Shown here: positions 48,906-58,892 of the stretch, piece by piece | Numbering within the stretch: position 1 is the first letter of the stretch | Layout: the number at the start of each line of letters is the position of its first letter | Assembly: GCA_001600355.1 (NCBI GenBank) | Contig: BCJU01000002.1 | Location: 3,596,001 to 3,660,000 of the forward strand | DNA: 64,000 nucleotides | Source of the DNA: Meira nashicola | Lineage: Eukaryota; Basidiomycota; Exobasidiomycetes; Exobasidiales; Brachybasidiaceae | Direction of reading: 5' to 3' | Translations under genes and position numbers: made by a program | Notes under the pieces: model-generated | The model's database searches: none | Seen by the model: the letters and a program-made list of their open reading frames with translations, nothing else | What the model was told of the DNA's origin: nothing

Positions 48906-48939
48906 ACGCGTATTTTGTTTAGTCAATACATACACGCGT
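48906..48939. promoter_or_regulatory. Pair of MCB-like ACGCGT elements upstream of the sirtuin
   Basis: ACGCGT occurs at 48906-48911 and 48934-48939, about 185-220 bp before the sirtuin ATG. Paired MCB cores are the usual arrangement in MBF-driven genes of other fungi. Regulation here is inferred. Confidence 0.45.
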
Positions 48940-49124
48940 GAATTTTATGCGTGGGTACGCTGCAATCTTGCACACAAGTGCATACAATATACAGATCATG
49001 TCACACAGCTACACAGCGTGCGTCTTTGTAAGCAAGACTATTGCAAACAATCTCACTTATCTAAAGACCATCATCATGAATGCATGTATGTACCTTTTTT
49101 GATTTTAAAAGAAAGTGAAAAAAG

Positions 49125-51614
49125 ATGCTCGTCATACAGCAAACCCCATTCAAGGGGTCATTACCTCAACCTTCTGGTCCTAGCATTGCCGCAAGTCCAG
49201 CAAAAGTGATAGAGGAAAAGCCTATAGTTGTCCAAAAGGGTCTTCCTCAAAAAATGCGCACAAGGACAATGGCACGTTCAACATCAATGTTTCAACCTAC
49301 CCTAGGAAATCGCATTGATTCTAGCATTTCTTCCAATCGATCAACTTCGCCTCTCTCATCAGCTTCATCTTCACAGAAAAGCTCGCTTGGACTATTCCCT
49401 ACAACAACATCAACACCTGCTTCTACAATAGCATCATCTACTCCAACGCAGAAAACAAGAGGTTCCCGCAAATTGAAACAAGAGGAATTGAACTCTAACC
49501 CAAGTCCTCTTGTCACTTTGGATAAGGGTAAGGGTGTCCAGCAAAACACAGAAGATCCCGCTGAGATACAGTACGACATACCTGAAATAGCATTACCGCC
49601 TTTTGCACGATCAACAAAGAATGTCGTTCGAGATTTAGCGCGAACGTGGGAAGCGGTTGCAAATGCAAGACGAATTGTTGTCATTTGCGGCGCCGGAATT
49701 TCTGTTTCTTCGCCAGCAAATATACCAGATTTTCGTTCGGCTCAAGGATTATTCCGTAAATTGAAAGAAAAACATCCAAATGTTGGATTGCAAAGTGGTA
49801 AGGATCTATTTGATGCGAATTTGTTCAAATCTCCTTCTACTTCTGCTTTGTTCTATTCAATGGTATCTGAATTGAAAGCAATGGCAGATGCTGCCACGCC
49901 TACCTCTTTTCATCATCTCCTTAAACGACTCGATATGGAAGGTCGCTTAATGCGCGTCTACACGCAAAATATAGATGGCTTGGAGGAGAAAGCTGGCTTG
50001 TCTTTTGGCTTGGGGCATACTGGCGATAGCAGAAAGACGTTGCGTAATCTAGGCAAGCGCAAACGTGAAGCTGCCGATCGAGCTTCGGGTAAAGGTAGAG
50101 CTGGTCTTTCAAGATGCAAGAGTGATTCTGCCGTTCTGTTTGGCAATCGAGCAATAGATGATGAGGCTGATGTCGACGAACCAATGTTCCCGCGTGCTAT
50201 TCCACTTCACGGCTCCTTGTCCACGATGACTTGTCAGGTTTGTGGTCACAAAATTTATCTTTCTCTTGCATCCCCCGGTCCACAAACATTGCCACAAGGT
50301 GTTCGCGAACTCTCGCCTAGTGCTAGCGATCAGGCGGTCAACGCAATGGATTTGCTCTCACAAGGGGAATCTGTGCCTTGTAAGCAATGTGAGACGGCAG
50401 ATATGGCCCGCACGGTCGTCGGCTTGCGATCGAGAGGAATAGGGATGATGAAAGTGGATGTTGTATTGTACAACGGTCAAAACGAAGGAGCTGAGCGCGT
50501 TGGTGATTGTGTTGAACGAGATATTTTGGGATTGCGTGATCCCAATGAACCTCTTGTGCCAGAGAATAGTCGTGAACGTATTTTGCGCAAACGAAAGGAG
50601 CGAAAGGAGGCTGAACATGCACCCAGTTCTATTTTGGGTCCAATTCTCGAAGCTGCAACAGCTGACGAAGCCTTTGCATCTGCCTTTGGTGACGAAGAAG
50701 ATGAAGACCGCATAGATGCGAGATTGGCAGATGAAGCTATTGGTCAATCTCCACCTGCTCTAGACGCAGAACTCAGGCTTCCGCAATCTAAGCCAAAACG
50801 TCAGCCACGTTTGAAACCTCTTCCACCGGATTTGTTAATCGTAGCAGGTACAAGTCTTAAAGTGCCCGGAACGAAACGTATTGTGCGTGAATTTGCTAAA
50901 TCATGTCAAGCACGCGATCATCGAGAATATCCCAGCAGTGAAGAGGATAGCGATGGTGAGGAATCGAAAGGCGTCAAGACCAGACGTTCTCGAAGTAAGT
51001 CACCGCAAACTGGCTCAAATGACAACGCAGAAGATGAAGAAGATGACATCAATGCTCCTATTCGAACAATCTTGCTCAATTACGATTTCCCTTTGCCGCA
51101 TGGTCAATGGGAGGATGTATTTGACGTTTGGGTTCAAGGTGATGTACAACAAGCTGCTTTAGGTTTATGGGAAGCAACGAATTTCCCTGACGATCAAGCA
51201 GTCAATGACTTCAGTATGAGCAATGATGACCATCACAAACTTCCTCTTGATGATATCTCATGGTCACAATATCGTGAAACTTTGGAAGCCGAGCGAATTG
51301 CTACGAAAAAGGCTGTGGTTGCGGCCAAGAAAGCAGCTTCTAAATCTGCTAGTCAGCAAGAAGAAAATGGAAAACCGTCTTCTCAAGCACGTAAAGGTAA
51401 AACTGAAACTTTATCGCAAAAGGGCAGCACAGACGAACAAATGGTCAAAAAACTATCCAAACCCAAAGCCACGAAAGCAAATCCTTTACCTGCTTCACCA
51501 AACAAGAAAAAGGTCAAAAATGCCACTCCAAAGGATGGTGATCTTACAAAGTACATGAAAGGTACAAAGGCAACCATCACTCAACGTAAAACATCCGCAA
51601 AAGCTTCCAAATGA
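49125..51614 (+). CDS. HST4: NAD-dependent histone deacetylase, Hst3/Hst4-type sirtuin
   Basis: Class I sirtuin of the Hst3/Hst4 group, which in yeasts removes H3 K56 acetylation after S phase. 829 residues. The N-terminal 170 residues are Ser/Pro-rich and disordered. Core motifs: GAGIS (189-193) with NIPDFRS, TQNIDG (about 280), PLHGS with the active His, zinc Cys pairs CQVC (370/373) and CKQC (419/422), VVLYNGQNEGAER, GTSLKVPGTKRIVREF and NYDFPLPHG. Between TQNID and HGS there is a large charged insert, and another acidic insert near residues 520-560. The C-terminal 150 residues are Lys-rich. Two ACGCGT elements upstream fit cell-cycle-regulated expression. Single exon. Confidence 0.92.
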   Translation: MLVIQQTPFKGSLPQPSGPSIAASPAKVIEEKPIVVQKGLPQKMRTRTMARSTSMFQPTLGNRIDSSISSNRSTSPLSSASSSQKSSLGLFPTTTSTPASTIASSTPTQKTRGSRKLKQEELNSNPSPLVTLDKGKGVQQNTEDPAEIQYDIPEIALPPFARSTKNVVRDLARTWEAVANARRIVVICGAGISVSSPANIPDFRSAQGLFRKLKEKHPNVGLQSGKDLFDANLFKSPSTSALFYSMVSELKAMADAATPTSFHHLLKRLDMEGRLMRVYTQNIDGLEEKAGLSFGLGHTGDSRKTLRNLGKRKREAADRASGKGRAGLSRCKSDSAVLFGNRAIDDEADVDEPMFPRAIPLHGSLSTMTCQVCGHKIYLSLASPGPQTLPQGVRELSPSASDQAVNAMDLLSQGESVPCKQCETADMARTVVGLRSRGIGMMKVDVVLYNGQNEGAERVGDCVERDILGLRDPNEPLVPENSRERILRKRKERKEAEHAPSSILGPILEAATADEAFASAFGDEEDEDRIDARLADEAIGQSPPALDAELRLPQSKPKRQPRLKPLPPDLLIVAGTSLKVPGTKRIVREFAKSCQARDHREYPSSEEDSDGEESKGVKTRRSRSKSPQTGSNDNAEDEEDDINAPIRTILLNYDFPLPHGQWEDVFDVWVQGDVQQAALGLWEATNFPDDQAVNDFSMSNDDHHKLPLDDISWSQYRETLEAERIATKKAVVAAKKAASKSASQQEENGKPSSQARKGKTETLSQKGSTDEQMVKKLSKPKATKANPLPASPNKKKVKNATPKDGDLTKYMKGTKATITQRKTSAKASK

Positions 51615-51743
51615 TACCAAGTGATATGGACAATATTTTTGCATTATTGCATTGTAGAATTAATCAAATATCTCTGTACACTACTTCCAGCATTCATCTC
51701 ATCTTAATCGTGAATACCTTTTTTTTTCCTTTTAATTGTCTAT

Positions 51744-52631
51744 CTACTTGCTCTTGTTTGATTCACCAGTAGCCCAAGTTCCATCGGCAACAGCTTTAGC
51801 ACCCTTTTTACGTTGAGCATTAATTTTGGCAGCTTCACGACGAGCGTTTGCATCTTTTGTTCCCCAAAATCCACTAACTTTTGAAAGAGCACGACGACGT
51901 TGACGGATCATGTGTGTGTACATAACATACAAACCTGGCCACCAAAGAACGAAAAAGACGGCAACAAGATACTTTTCGGCGTTCCAAGCAGAAGGTTTAT
52001 CCCAAGGATATACGTTTGGAAGTGTTTTGAACATTAACATAGCTTCTGAGCCGGCACCTAATGGATAAAGAACATAAAAGAGCGTATAACGAGCCCATTG
52101 TAAAAAGTTTGATTCTGAACCCATTAATGCGTTTGCATAAAATGGATAACGAACGCATTCAGTCACGCTCCAAGCAAAGATCATTGAAGCATACCATGGT
52201 GAAGCAGCAGCATTGATATACCTTTCTGAAATTCCCCAAACTAAGAATAAACGTGAAAATACTTGAACAACAGTTGTTGGAACGGGTGTCTTTACGATTC
52301 CAACGATAGCATGAACGATTTCCAAAGCTGCCAAAGATTGAACGACTGCAACTAATGCTCCTGAAGTTGCATGAAGCGTACTTGCACGATCGAGTAAGGT
52401 TGAAAGAAAGGCAGGTAATTTTGGATTATTGAATGAAATCACATGAATGTTTCTTTGAGCCGCATTTCTGAGGAAAGCAATAAACTTTTCACTATATTCA
52501 ATCGGAAGTGTTTGTCGAAAATTTCCAAAGCTTAAATGACGAACTAGAGTTGTTAAAATCATACTCCAACCAAAGAAGGAGATCAGATTGAATGCAACCA
52601 AATAGGTCTTTGTTATAAAGCTGTTTGCCAT
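51744..52631 (-). CDS. PHS1: Very-long-chain 3-hydroxyacyl-CoA dehydratase (Phs1/HACD)
   Basis: Third enzyme of the ER fatty acid elongation cycle: dehydrates 3-hydroxyacyl-CoA to trans-2-enoyl-CoA for sphingolipid and VLCFA synthesis. The start is the ATG at 52631 (MANSFITKTYLVAFNLISFFGW), giving 295 residues. Six or so hydrophobic segments span the protein. The active-site region reads SVTECVRYPFYANAL, holding the conserved Glu and Tyr of the PTPLA/HACD family. The C-terminal tail is basic (RQRRRALSKV, then KINAQRKKGAKAV) and ends with two Lys, suiting an ER protein. It adds to Scs7 in this window as a second sphingolipid-pathway gene. Start codon context is good; the longer frame upstream looks like leader sequence. 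Confidence 0.95.
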   Translation of the reverse strand: MANSFITKTYLVAFNLISFFGWSMILTTLVRHLSFGNFRQTLPIEYSEKFIAFLRNAAQRNIHVISFNNPKLPAFLSTLLDRASTLHATSGALVAVVQSLAALEIVHAIVGIVKTPVPTTVVQVFSRLFLVWGISERYINAAASPWYASMIFAWSVTECVRYPFYANALMGSESNFLQWARYTLFYVLYPLGAGSEAMLMFKTLPNVYPWDKPSAWNAEKYLVAVFFVLWWPGLYVMYTHMIRQRRRALSKVSGFWGTKDANARREAAKINAQRKKGAKAVADGTWATGESNKSK

Positions 52632-52718
52632 TTTTGTTGATGGGATGTAAACGTGGAGGTGGTTATGAAGAAAGAGGTTGTCAACGAAGAAACACAAAAG
52701 GAAAAGCGCGCTAGAAGG

Positions 52719-52724
52719 ACGCGT
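52719..52724. promoter_or_regulatory. ACGCGT element upstream of PHS1
   Basis: Lies about 90 bp upstream of the PHS1 ATG, between PHS1 and the AFG2 stop codon. Part of a set of intergenic ACGCGT words in this window; significance uncertain. Confidence 0.25.
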
Positions 52725-52761
52725 GCGTGCCAAAGTCTATTGATTTAAAGGAACTAGAATA

Positions 52762-55095
52762 TTAAAGTACAAGTTGATCCCGCCAAGATTCATATTGTCT
52801 AATCATCTGGGGAGTAATTCTACGACGGACTTGTTTGGCTGCAAATTCTAGGTGATCATGACGAACAGCCTCAATTTTCAGATTTTCGTTCATGGCACGC
52901 AGACCAGCATCATTACAGATTGAAACTACTTCCGCACCTGAGCAGCCATGAGTAAGATCTGCAATCAAACCAAGATTGACATCTTTCGCTAAAGCCATGT
53001 CTCGTGTCCTGATGGAAAGGATTTGCTTGCGAGCTTCAATATCAGGTGGCCCGACATATAAAAGTCTGTCTAATCTTCCAGGTCGTAAGAGAGCAGCATC
53101 TAAAACATCAGGTCGATTGGTCGCAGCGATGACGATAACGTTGGATAATTGTTCGACCCCATCCATTTCATTCAATAATGTCGTTATAAGTCGATCGCCT
53201 CCTGCTCCATCTCCACTTCCTCTCGCTGTAGTCATTCCATCAATTTCATCGAAAAAGATAATCGAAGGTGCAGCTGCTCTCGCTTTTCTAAAAACATCAC
53301 GCAAAGCACGCTCACTTTCACCAACGTATTTGTTGAGTAACTCAGGCCCTTTCACAGCGACAAAATTCAAACCGCTTTCACTCGCTAGAGCACGAGCGAT
53401 GAGAGTTTTACTGCATCCTGGTGGACCATATAAAAGCACTCCACGTGGAGCATCGATTCCCAGTCTTTGCATGGTAGAACGGTGCTTTAAAGGCCATTCT
53501 ACACATTCTCGAATCTTGCGTTGAACATCTAGACCAGATTGACCTGGTGCAATATCATCCCAAGTCACTTTTGGCAATTCTAGTGAGATTTCACGCATTG
53601 CTGAAGGTCTAATCTTTGCTTGTGCGAACAAAAAGTCTGATTCAGTCAATCCGTTCGAATGGGAAGATGTGAGCGACATGTTTTCCAATTGACTGTTAAG
53701 ATCCGAATGAGAAGAGGTCATATCACGAGTGAGAGCTTGCATTCCAGCTTCGCGAACGAGTGCAGACAAATCTGCTCCAACGTATCCATGTGTTCGATCT
53801 GCGACTGCTTTGATTGTATCGAAAGAGAGAGAATGTGGTACACCCTTTAACAAAACCTGCAAGATCTCCAAACGTGCTGTGCTGCTCGGAATTCCAACCT
53901 CAATCTCACGATCTAAACGACCAGGTCTTCGTAACGCCGGATCCAAAGCGTTCGGTCTATTTGTAGCAGCAATAACTACAACTCTTGAATCTTCTTTGCC
54001 ATTTGCTCCTAATCCGTCCATCAACGTTAAAAGCGTTGCAACAACTCGCTTTTCCACTTCTCCTGCTCCTTCCACATCTCCATCTCTTCTAGGTGCTAAT
54101 GCATCAATTTCATCAATGATAACCACACTTGGTGCACTCTTTCGTGCACGAGCAAAAACCTTGCGAAGAGCTCTTTCCGTTCCACCATGCAAGCTACTTG
54201 TCAATTCGGGACCAGAGATGGTTTCGATGGATGTAGCAGGAACGCATGATTTAGCTGCGCTATATGCTAAAGTCGTCTTTCCTGTTCCTGGCGGTCCAAA
54301 CAGAAGCAGTCCTCGAGGAGCTGGTAGTCCATACTGCTTGAAGAGATCGGGTCTCTTCAATGGTAATTCTACCAACTTTCTCAACTCTTCAATTTGAGCA
54401 TTTAAACCACCCAGAGTAGCATATGCACTTTCTTTTTGTAATGCTCCATTGACTTGAGGGGAAGGGGAGATATGCTTGTCACCTTTTGAGTGTTCTATTG
54501 TGATTTTCATAGAGCGAGATGCTCTGACAGCTGATGAAATAGTTTTTTGAACAGCAGCAGAGAGTGAATTTGTTGTTAATGAAGATTCTGATAATGATCC
54601 GATTGATGTCACAGTTACCGAACAGTCAGGTAAAGTGAATGACATTCCCTCCGTAATGAATTTGCCTAGCATGAGATGTTCGCGAGCCTGAGAGTTAAGA
54701 AGCGAGAGCTTTTCTGCATCTGGTGTACCATCTTGGTCGATTTTCAATCTGATTTCGTTTGGCGTTTCAAGCGTCTCTGTACCTGTAATGCTTGCGATAT
54801 TCAAAATTTTTGCTTGCCAACTTGAGGATTGGTTGGGTATATAAGAAGCCGGTACACATATCTGTTCAACGTCAATTGTAGATCTGGGCCAAATATCAGC
54901 AATGAAGCAATGTTCGATTCCTGAAGAAGAAGACAAGATCACAGCAGCAGGTGATGCGATTTGAATGCGTAACGTGCGTAAGAGAGATGGATGGACAAAG
55001 ACACGAAGTGATTCAAATGCACTTGAAGAATCCGCTTCAGTTGGAGAGACGCTTAAAGTATGTGATAGCTTCTCACCATCATTCTTGGGTGGCAT
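52762..55095 (-). CDS. AFG2: AAA ATPase Afg2/Drg1 (ribosome biogenesis)
   Basis: Type II AAA ATPase that releases Rlp24 and other shuttling factors from cytoplasmic pre-60S particles. I start at the ATG at 55095 (MPPKNDGEKLSHTLS), giving 777 residues; the upstream extension begins at TTG. An N-terminal substrate domain (about 30-200) is followed by two AAA modules. D1 has GPPGTGKT (about 265-272) and DEIDALAPRR. D2 has GPPGCSKT (about 555-562), the Cys-Ser form typical of Afg2/SPATA5, and FDEIDGM. Arginine fingers follow each Walker B (RPGRLDR). Length and order match yeast Afg2 (780 residues). Confidence 0.95.
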   Translation of the reverse strand: MPPKNDGEKLSHTLSVSPTEADSSSAFESLRVFVHPSLLRTLRIQIASPAAVILSSSSGIEHCFIADIWPRSTIDVEQICVPASYIPNQSSSWQAKILNIASITGTETLETPNEIRLKIDQDGTPDAEKLSLLNSQAREHLMLGKFITEGMSFTLPDCSVTVTSIGSLSESSLTTNSLSAAVQKTISSAVRASRSMKITIEHSKGDKHISPSPQVNGALQKESAYATLGGLNAQIEELRKLVELPLKRPDLFKQYGLPAPRGLLLFGPPGTGKTTLAYSAAKSCVPATSIETISGPELTSSLHGGTERALRKVFARARKSAPSVVIIDEIDALAPRRDGDVEGAGEVEKRVVATLLTLMDGLGANGKEDSRVVVIAATNRPNALDPALRRPGRLDREIEVGIPSSTARLEILQVLLKGVPHSLSFDTIKAVADRTHGYVGADLSALVREAGMQALTRDMTSSHSDLNSQLENMSLTSSHSNGLTESDFLFAQAKIRPSAMREISLELPKVTWDDIAPGQSGLDVQRKIRECVEWPLKHRSTMQRLGIDAPRGVLLYGPPGCSKTLIARALASESGLNFVAVKGPELLNKYVGESERALRDVFRKARAAAPSIIFFDEIDGMTTARGSGDGAGGDRLITTLLNEMDGVEQLSNVIVIAATNRPDVLDAALLRPGRLDRLLYVGPPDIEARKQILSIRTRDMALAKDVNLGLIADLTHGCSGAEVVSICNDAGLRAMNENLKIEAVRHDHLEFAAKQVRRRITPQMIRQYESWRDQLVL

Positions 55096-55743
55096 CTTTG
55101 GCGTTGTGGATGAATGCAAAAGGAAGAAATAACAAAATTAAAAAAATCTGCGCGTACCCTTAAGCTAGCGTGACCGGCTTTTAAGAAGAAAGGTAAACCG
55201 GATATAACATTAGAGATACTCAATGCCACCACAAAGCTGATGATGATAAAGACAGCAAGATTTAATCAATTTTGATTCAAATAAGCTTTGCTGGAATGTT
55301 TCTCTCATTATACATACGCACCAACCCTTCTCGCAAGAGCATAAAGTCTGTGCGTTACAGTCTATCTTTATGATTTGCATGCATCCGCGGTATCGACGGA
55401 AAAATTTGCGCTGAGCAGATAAGGAGTGAAGAAGCTTAAAATGAAAATACCGCGCTGCGCCAAAAAAGCAATAAGCATATAGAATGATGCCATGCGAATA
55501 CCCCACTCTTATTGCGGTGCACACTTTGTTATGCTCCTCTTTACTCGCTTTACCATTCTTCCTTTTTTTATGCATTTCCCCGCAATTCCATCAACTCGAT
55601 TGACTTACACAATTCGGGTAAACTCGTAGTCGGGGTACATATCATAACTTTTTTTTTTTGGGGGAAAGCTAAAAGTGAGAAGGAAAGCATTTTTATGAAA
55701 AGACATTCAAGAACTCCATCTTTCGCCAAGGTATGTTGCGAAA
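55096..55743. other. Divergent promoter between AFG2 and the Zn2Cys6 factor
   Basis: No gene supported. Contains GCGCTGCGC at 55452-55460, a T-rich run near 55650 and other AT-rich sequence. It is the shared upstream region of two divergent genes. Confidence 0.5.
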
Positions 55744-58700
55744 ATGAGCGATTCTCCTTCTCCTTCGCCTTCATCAACGATGGGTCCGCCAATCACTGCA
55801 TCTTCATCCAATATGAGTGATTTGGTGGGTAATACAAGTTCAACGCCATCCAAATTGACAACTTCCAGAAATTCAACACCTGTCAATCAAGCAATCACAG
55901 CGGTACAAAGGATGGAACCTCCAAAAGGGAGAGCATTATCATGTGAACAATGCAAAAAACGAAAGATTCGATGTAATCGTGAAACACCTTGTGGTCCTTG
56001 TATTTTACGTAACGATCAGGCAAGGTGTAAGCCTGTAATTCGATGGGAAGCTGGATGTAGTTTGAGCGAATTTACAATTTTGCAAAACAGGGTGAATGAA
56101 TTGGAAGAAAGAATGGAATCAATGCAAAGGACAGTGGAAGGTGGTGGAATAGGCGATGGAAGAAGGCTATCATTTTCGAATGCTTCTTTGTCAAAGTATG
56201 TAATGGGAGGTCCATCAAAGCAAGACCAATCAACAATAAATGCTCAAAATGGCAATAATACAGGTACACCTAGAGACGGCGAGAATGATGCAGTGATGAT
56301 GTTGGAAGATTTCGCAATGGGCAATCGTGCAAATGCTAGACGTGCTGCTCAAAAGTTGGTACCGAAACCCGGTTTGATGTCCTCACGTCCAGGTGATAGT
56401 CCAGATCTTTCAAGATTAGAAACTGCTGTCAATCAAAGGAGTGCAGATCCAGCAGCAGATGTAGCTTACAGATTTTTACGACTTGCACCACCTCCTGAAA
56501 CACAAAGGCAAATCGTTCATTACTACTTCGAAAGGCTAGAATGGTATACAAAATGTCTTTATCGACCGAATTACATGGAAGATATGAACCTTTTGCTTTC
56601 ACTCGATCTTGAGACTGCAGCCAGAAGTGTGCGTCCAACATTCCTTTGTGTACATTTTATGGTAATCTGTTTGGCAATTCATCTTTGCAGTGGAGAAGAA
56701 GTTCTTCTTTGGGGTTATGATCGAATTAGTGCTCAATCACTTTGCGATGCTCTCTTTGCTGGATCTCAACAATTGCTTTGGTCGTCCGATTTCATTGGAA
56801 GTCATCAATTGGAACATTTACAAGCGGTCGTTTTAATGTCAGTATATGCATATAATGTTGATGAACAAGCAGATGCTGCATATGCATTAGTAGGAGCTTC
56901 GATCAAGATTGCACAAAATTTGGCATTAAATAGGCTAGACGATGTACGATTTTTGGAAAAGGAAAGACAGAAGAATAAAAGTGTAGGAGCTTCTGCTCAA
57001 CAACAACAATCACCTTTGGAGAGAGAATTGGGCAAGAGGGTTTGGTGGTATCTCGTTTGGCTTGATTGGAGTCATGCATTGTCTCATGGAGGTTGTTATG
57101 CAATTCATCCGAATCATAATCGAACAAATCTACCTGCCAACATTAATGATGAAGATTTGACTGCTTCTGCTACAAACGCTTCTGCCGTAATATCGAAACC
57201 GCTTGAAGAATATACATCTATGAGTTTTACGATTTGGAAATTGCGTTTTTTGGATGTGTATAGACAATCGATTGACTTGTTAAATGGACCAACGGGGATG
57301 ACACATACACAATTAGCAGAAATGGATAAAAAGTTGATGGAAATGTTAAACGGTTTACCTTTTTATTTTCAACTTCGTATGGACGAACAAGATCGTTGGA
57401 CGTTTGGAGATAGTTGTCATGATATGGAATTACTCTCTATTCAGATCACAGGATGGAACAGACTTTTACGACTTCATAGGCCTTTCTTAGCTCGAGGATT
57501 ATTGGACAAGAATAACATTTCGCGAAAAAGATGTGTTGACGCAGCATACAATATCTTGGCTTGCTTTCGACATGCTAAAAAGCATGCTCCCCTTTTACTA
57601 AAAGTTTGGATTCACGTTTATTACGTATTTTCGGGTGCTTTAGTTCTCTTTCTAGATTTATGCTACGATGACGGAAGTAGTGATAATAAAGCGACAGAAG
57701 ATAAACGAAAAGCGATTCGAGAAATGCTTGATATTTGTGATACTGCTCGTCATTTGAGTGCAGCAGCAAAGAATACGTATAATTTATTATTAGGATTACT
57801 AGAAGCAGAAACAGAGTTACGAGTTCATCAAGGTCAAGGGAAGGATAATTTCAAATCAGGTACAAATTCTAAAAGAAAAAGGGCAAAGACTGAATCAACT
57901 TCTCAAGGTGTAGCATTTTCGCCCTTTGTTTCTCTTGTGGAGCGAGTGCTAGTCGATGCTGCATCTAAAAACAGTAGTGGAGATAGTGCATCATCCTCTC
58001 TCGGAAGATCACCAAATGAATACAATGGTCCAATAGGAGGATTATTTGAACCGCCTGCAAAAAGGCATACGACGAGCTTTGTACGAGATCGTCATTCGAG
58101 TATGAGTAATAGTGATTCTCGTTATAATCGTGGTGGAGTAGGTACAGGACATGGTAATTATAGTAGCAGCGGCGGCGGCGGTGGTGTAAAAGATTCAATG
58201 ACAAACATGACCAACACGCAAAATGGACAAATGCAATCTTTCACAAATGCTGGCTCTGGCAGCTTTTCTGGTCCTCCACTTTCGCCTTGGAGTTCTTCAA
58301 GCGCTCGTGGTGGTGGAACGAATGGAAGTGCAAATGCATGGAATATGGGAGGTGGATTTCCAAGTCCGACAAGTGGAGCGTTTGGAAATAGTGGAAATCT
58401 TGGAAGTCCTTCCTTATATGGTGGAACAAATGTGACAATGATGAGTGGTAATAATGGCAATGCGACCTTAAATGGAGGCGGTATACGTAATACGGGAGCA
58501 GCTACAACGAATGGTTTAAGTAGTTTATTGGATGAAGATATATTTTCAGGATTATTAATGAATCAACATATGGAAAATAATAGCGATTGGGAATCTGCTT
58601 TAGCTCTAGTTGCTCCTTTGCCTACTCCAACGCATGGAACGGGTACATCTACAAACAATACTACAGTTGGAGCACCAACGCCTGGTTCACAATCCGCTGC

Positions 58701-58749
58701 TACTCCTGGATCTCATCAACAGCACCAGATGCAATCATCCGGATATTAA
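55744..58749 (+). CDS. Zn2Cys6 fungal transcription factor
   Basis: Likely DNA-binding regulator; target genes unknown. 1001 residues. The zinc cluster lies at residues 67-95: CEQCKKRKIRC, then CGPC and a final Cys, spacing C-X2-C-X6-C-X5-C-X2-C-X8-C. A short coiled coil follows (FTILQNRVNELEERMESMQ), as in dimerising Gal4-like factors. The fungal-specific transcription factor domain covers about residues 240-560, including YFERLEWYTKCLYRPNYM and RVWWYLVWLDWSHALSHGG. The last 300 residues are Gly/Ser/Asn-rich and disordered, a possible activation domain. The start has a good AAAATG context. Single exon. Related basidiomycete factors often control carbon or xenobiotic response; nothing here fixes that. 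Confidence 0.9.
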   Translation: MSDSPSPSPSSTMGPPITASSSNMSDLVGNTSSTPSKLTTSRNSTPVNQAITAVQRMEPPKGRALSCEQCKKRKIRCNRETPCGPCILRNDQARCKPVIRWEAGCSLSEFTILQNRVNELEERMESMQRTVEGGGIGDGRRLSFSNASLSKYVMGGPSKQDQSTINAQNGNNTGTPRDGENDAVMMLEDFAMGNRANARRAAQKLVPKPGLMSSRPGDSPDLSRLETAVNQRSADPAADVAYRFLRLAPPPETQRQIVHYYFERLEWYTKCLYRPNYMEDMNLLLSLDLETAARSVRPTFLCVHFMVICLAIHLCSGEEVLLWGYDRISAQSLCDALFAGSQQLLWSSDFIGSHQLEHLQAVVLMSVYAYNVDEQADAAYALVGASIKIAQNLALNRLDDVRFLEKERQKNKSVGASAQQQQSPLERELGKRVWWYLVWLDWSHALSHGGCYAIHPNHNRTNLPANINDEDLTASATNASAVISKPLEEYTSMSFTIWKLRFLDVYRQSIDLLNGPTGMTHTQLAEMDKKLMEMLNGLPFYFQLRMDEQDRWTFGDSCHDMELLSIQITGWNRLLRLHRPFLARGLLDKNNISRKRCVDAAYNILACFRHAKKHAPLLLKVWIHVYYVFSGALVLFLDLCYDDGSSDNKATEDKRKAIREMLDICDTARHLSAAAKNTYNLLLGLLEAETELRVHQGQGKDNFKSGTNSKRKRAKTESTSQGVAFSPFVSLVERVLVDAASKNSSGDSASSSLGRSPNEYNGPIGGLFEPPAKRHTTSFVRDRHSSMSNSDSRYNRGGVGTGHGNYSSSGGGGGVKDSMTNMTNTQNGQMQSFTNAGSGSFSGPPLSPWSSSSARGGGTNGSANAWNMGGGFPSPTSGAFGNSGNLGSPSLYGGTNVTMMSGNNGNATLNGGGIRNTGAATTNGLSSLLDEDIFSGLLMNQHMENNSDWESALALVAPLPTPTHGTGTSTNNTTVGAPTPGSQSAATPGSHQQHQMQSSGY

Positions 58750-58892
58750 AAGAGATGTATTTTTAAATTCCAGTCGTAATAAATGATCTTAATTGGTAAT
58801 AGAAATGTCACAATGATAAAAAAAGGAGGGGTTGCACATCTTTTGGTTTAAAGGCAGATAGAGAGATTTACAAAAAGGGTTCGAAATAAAAA

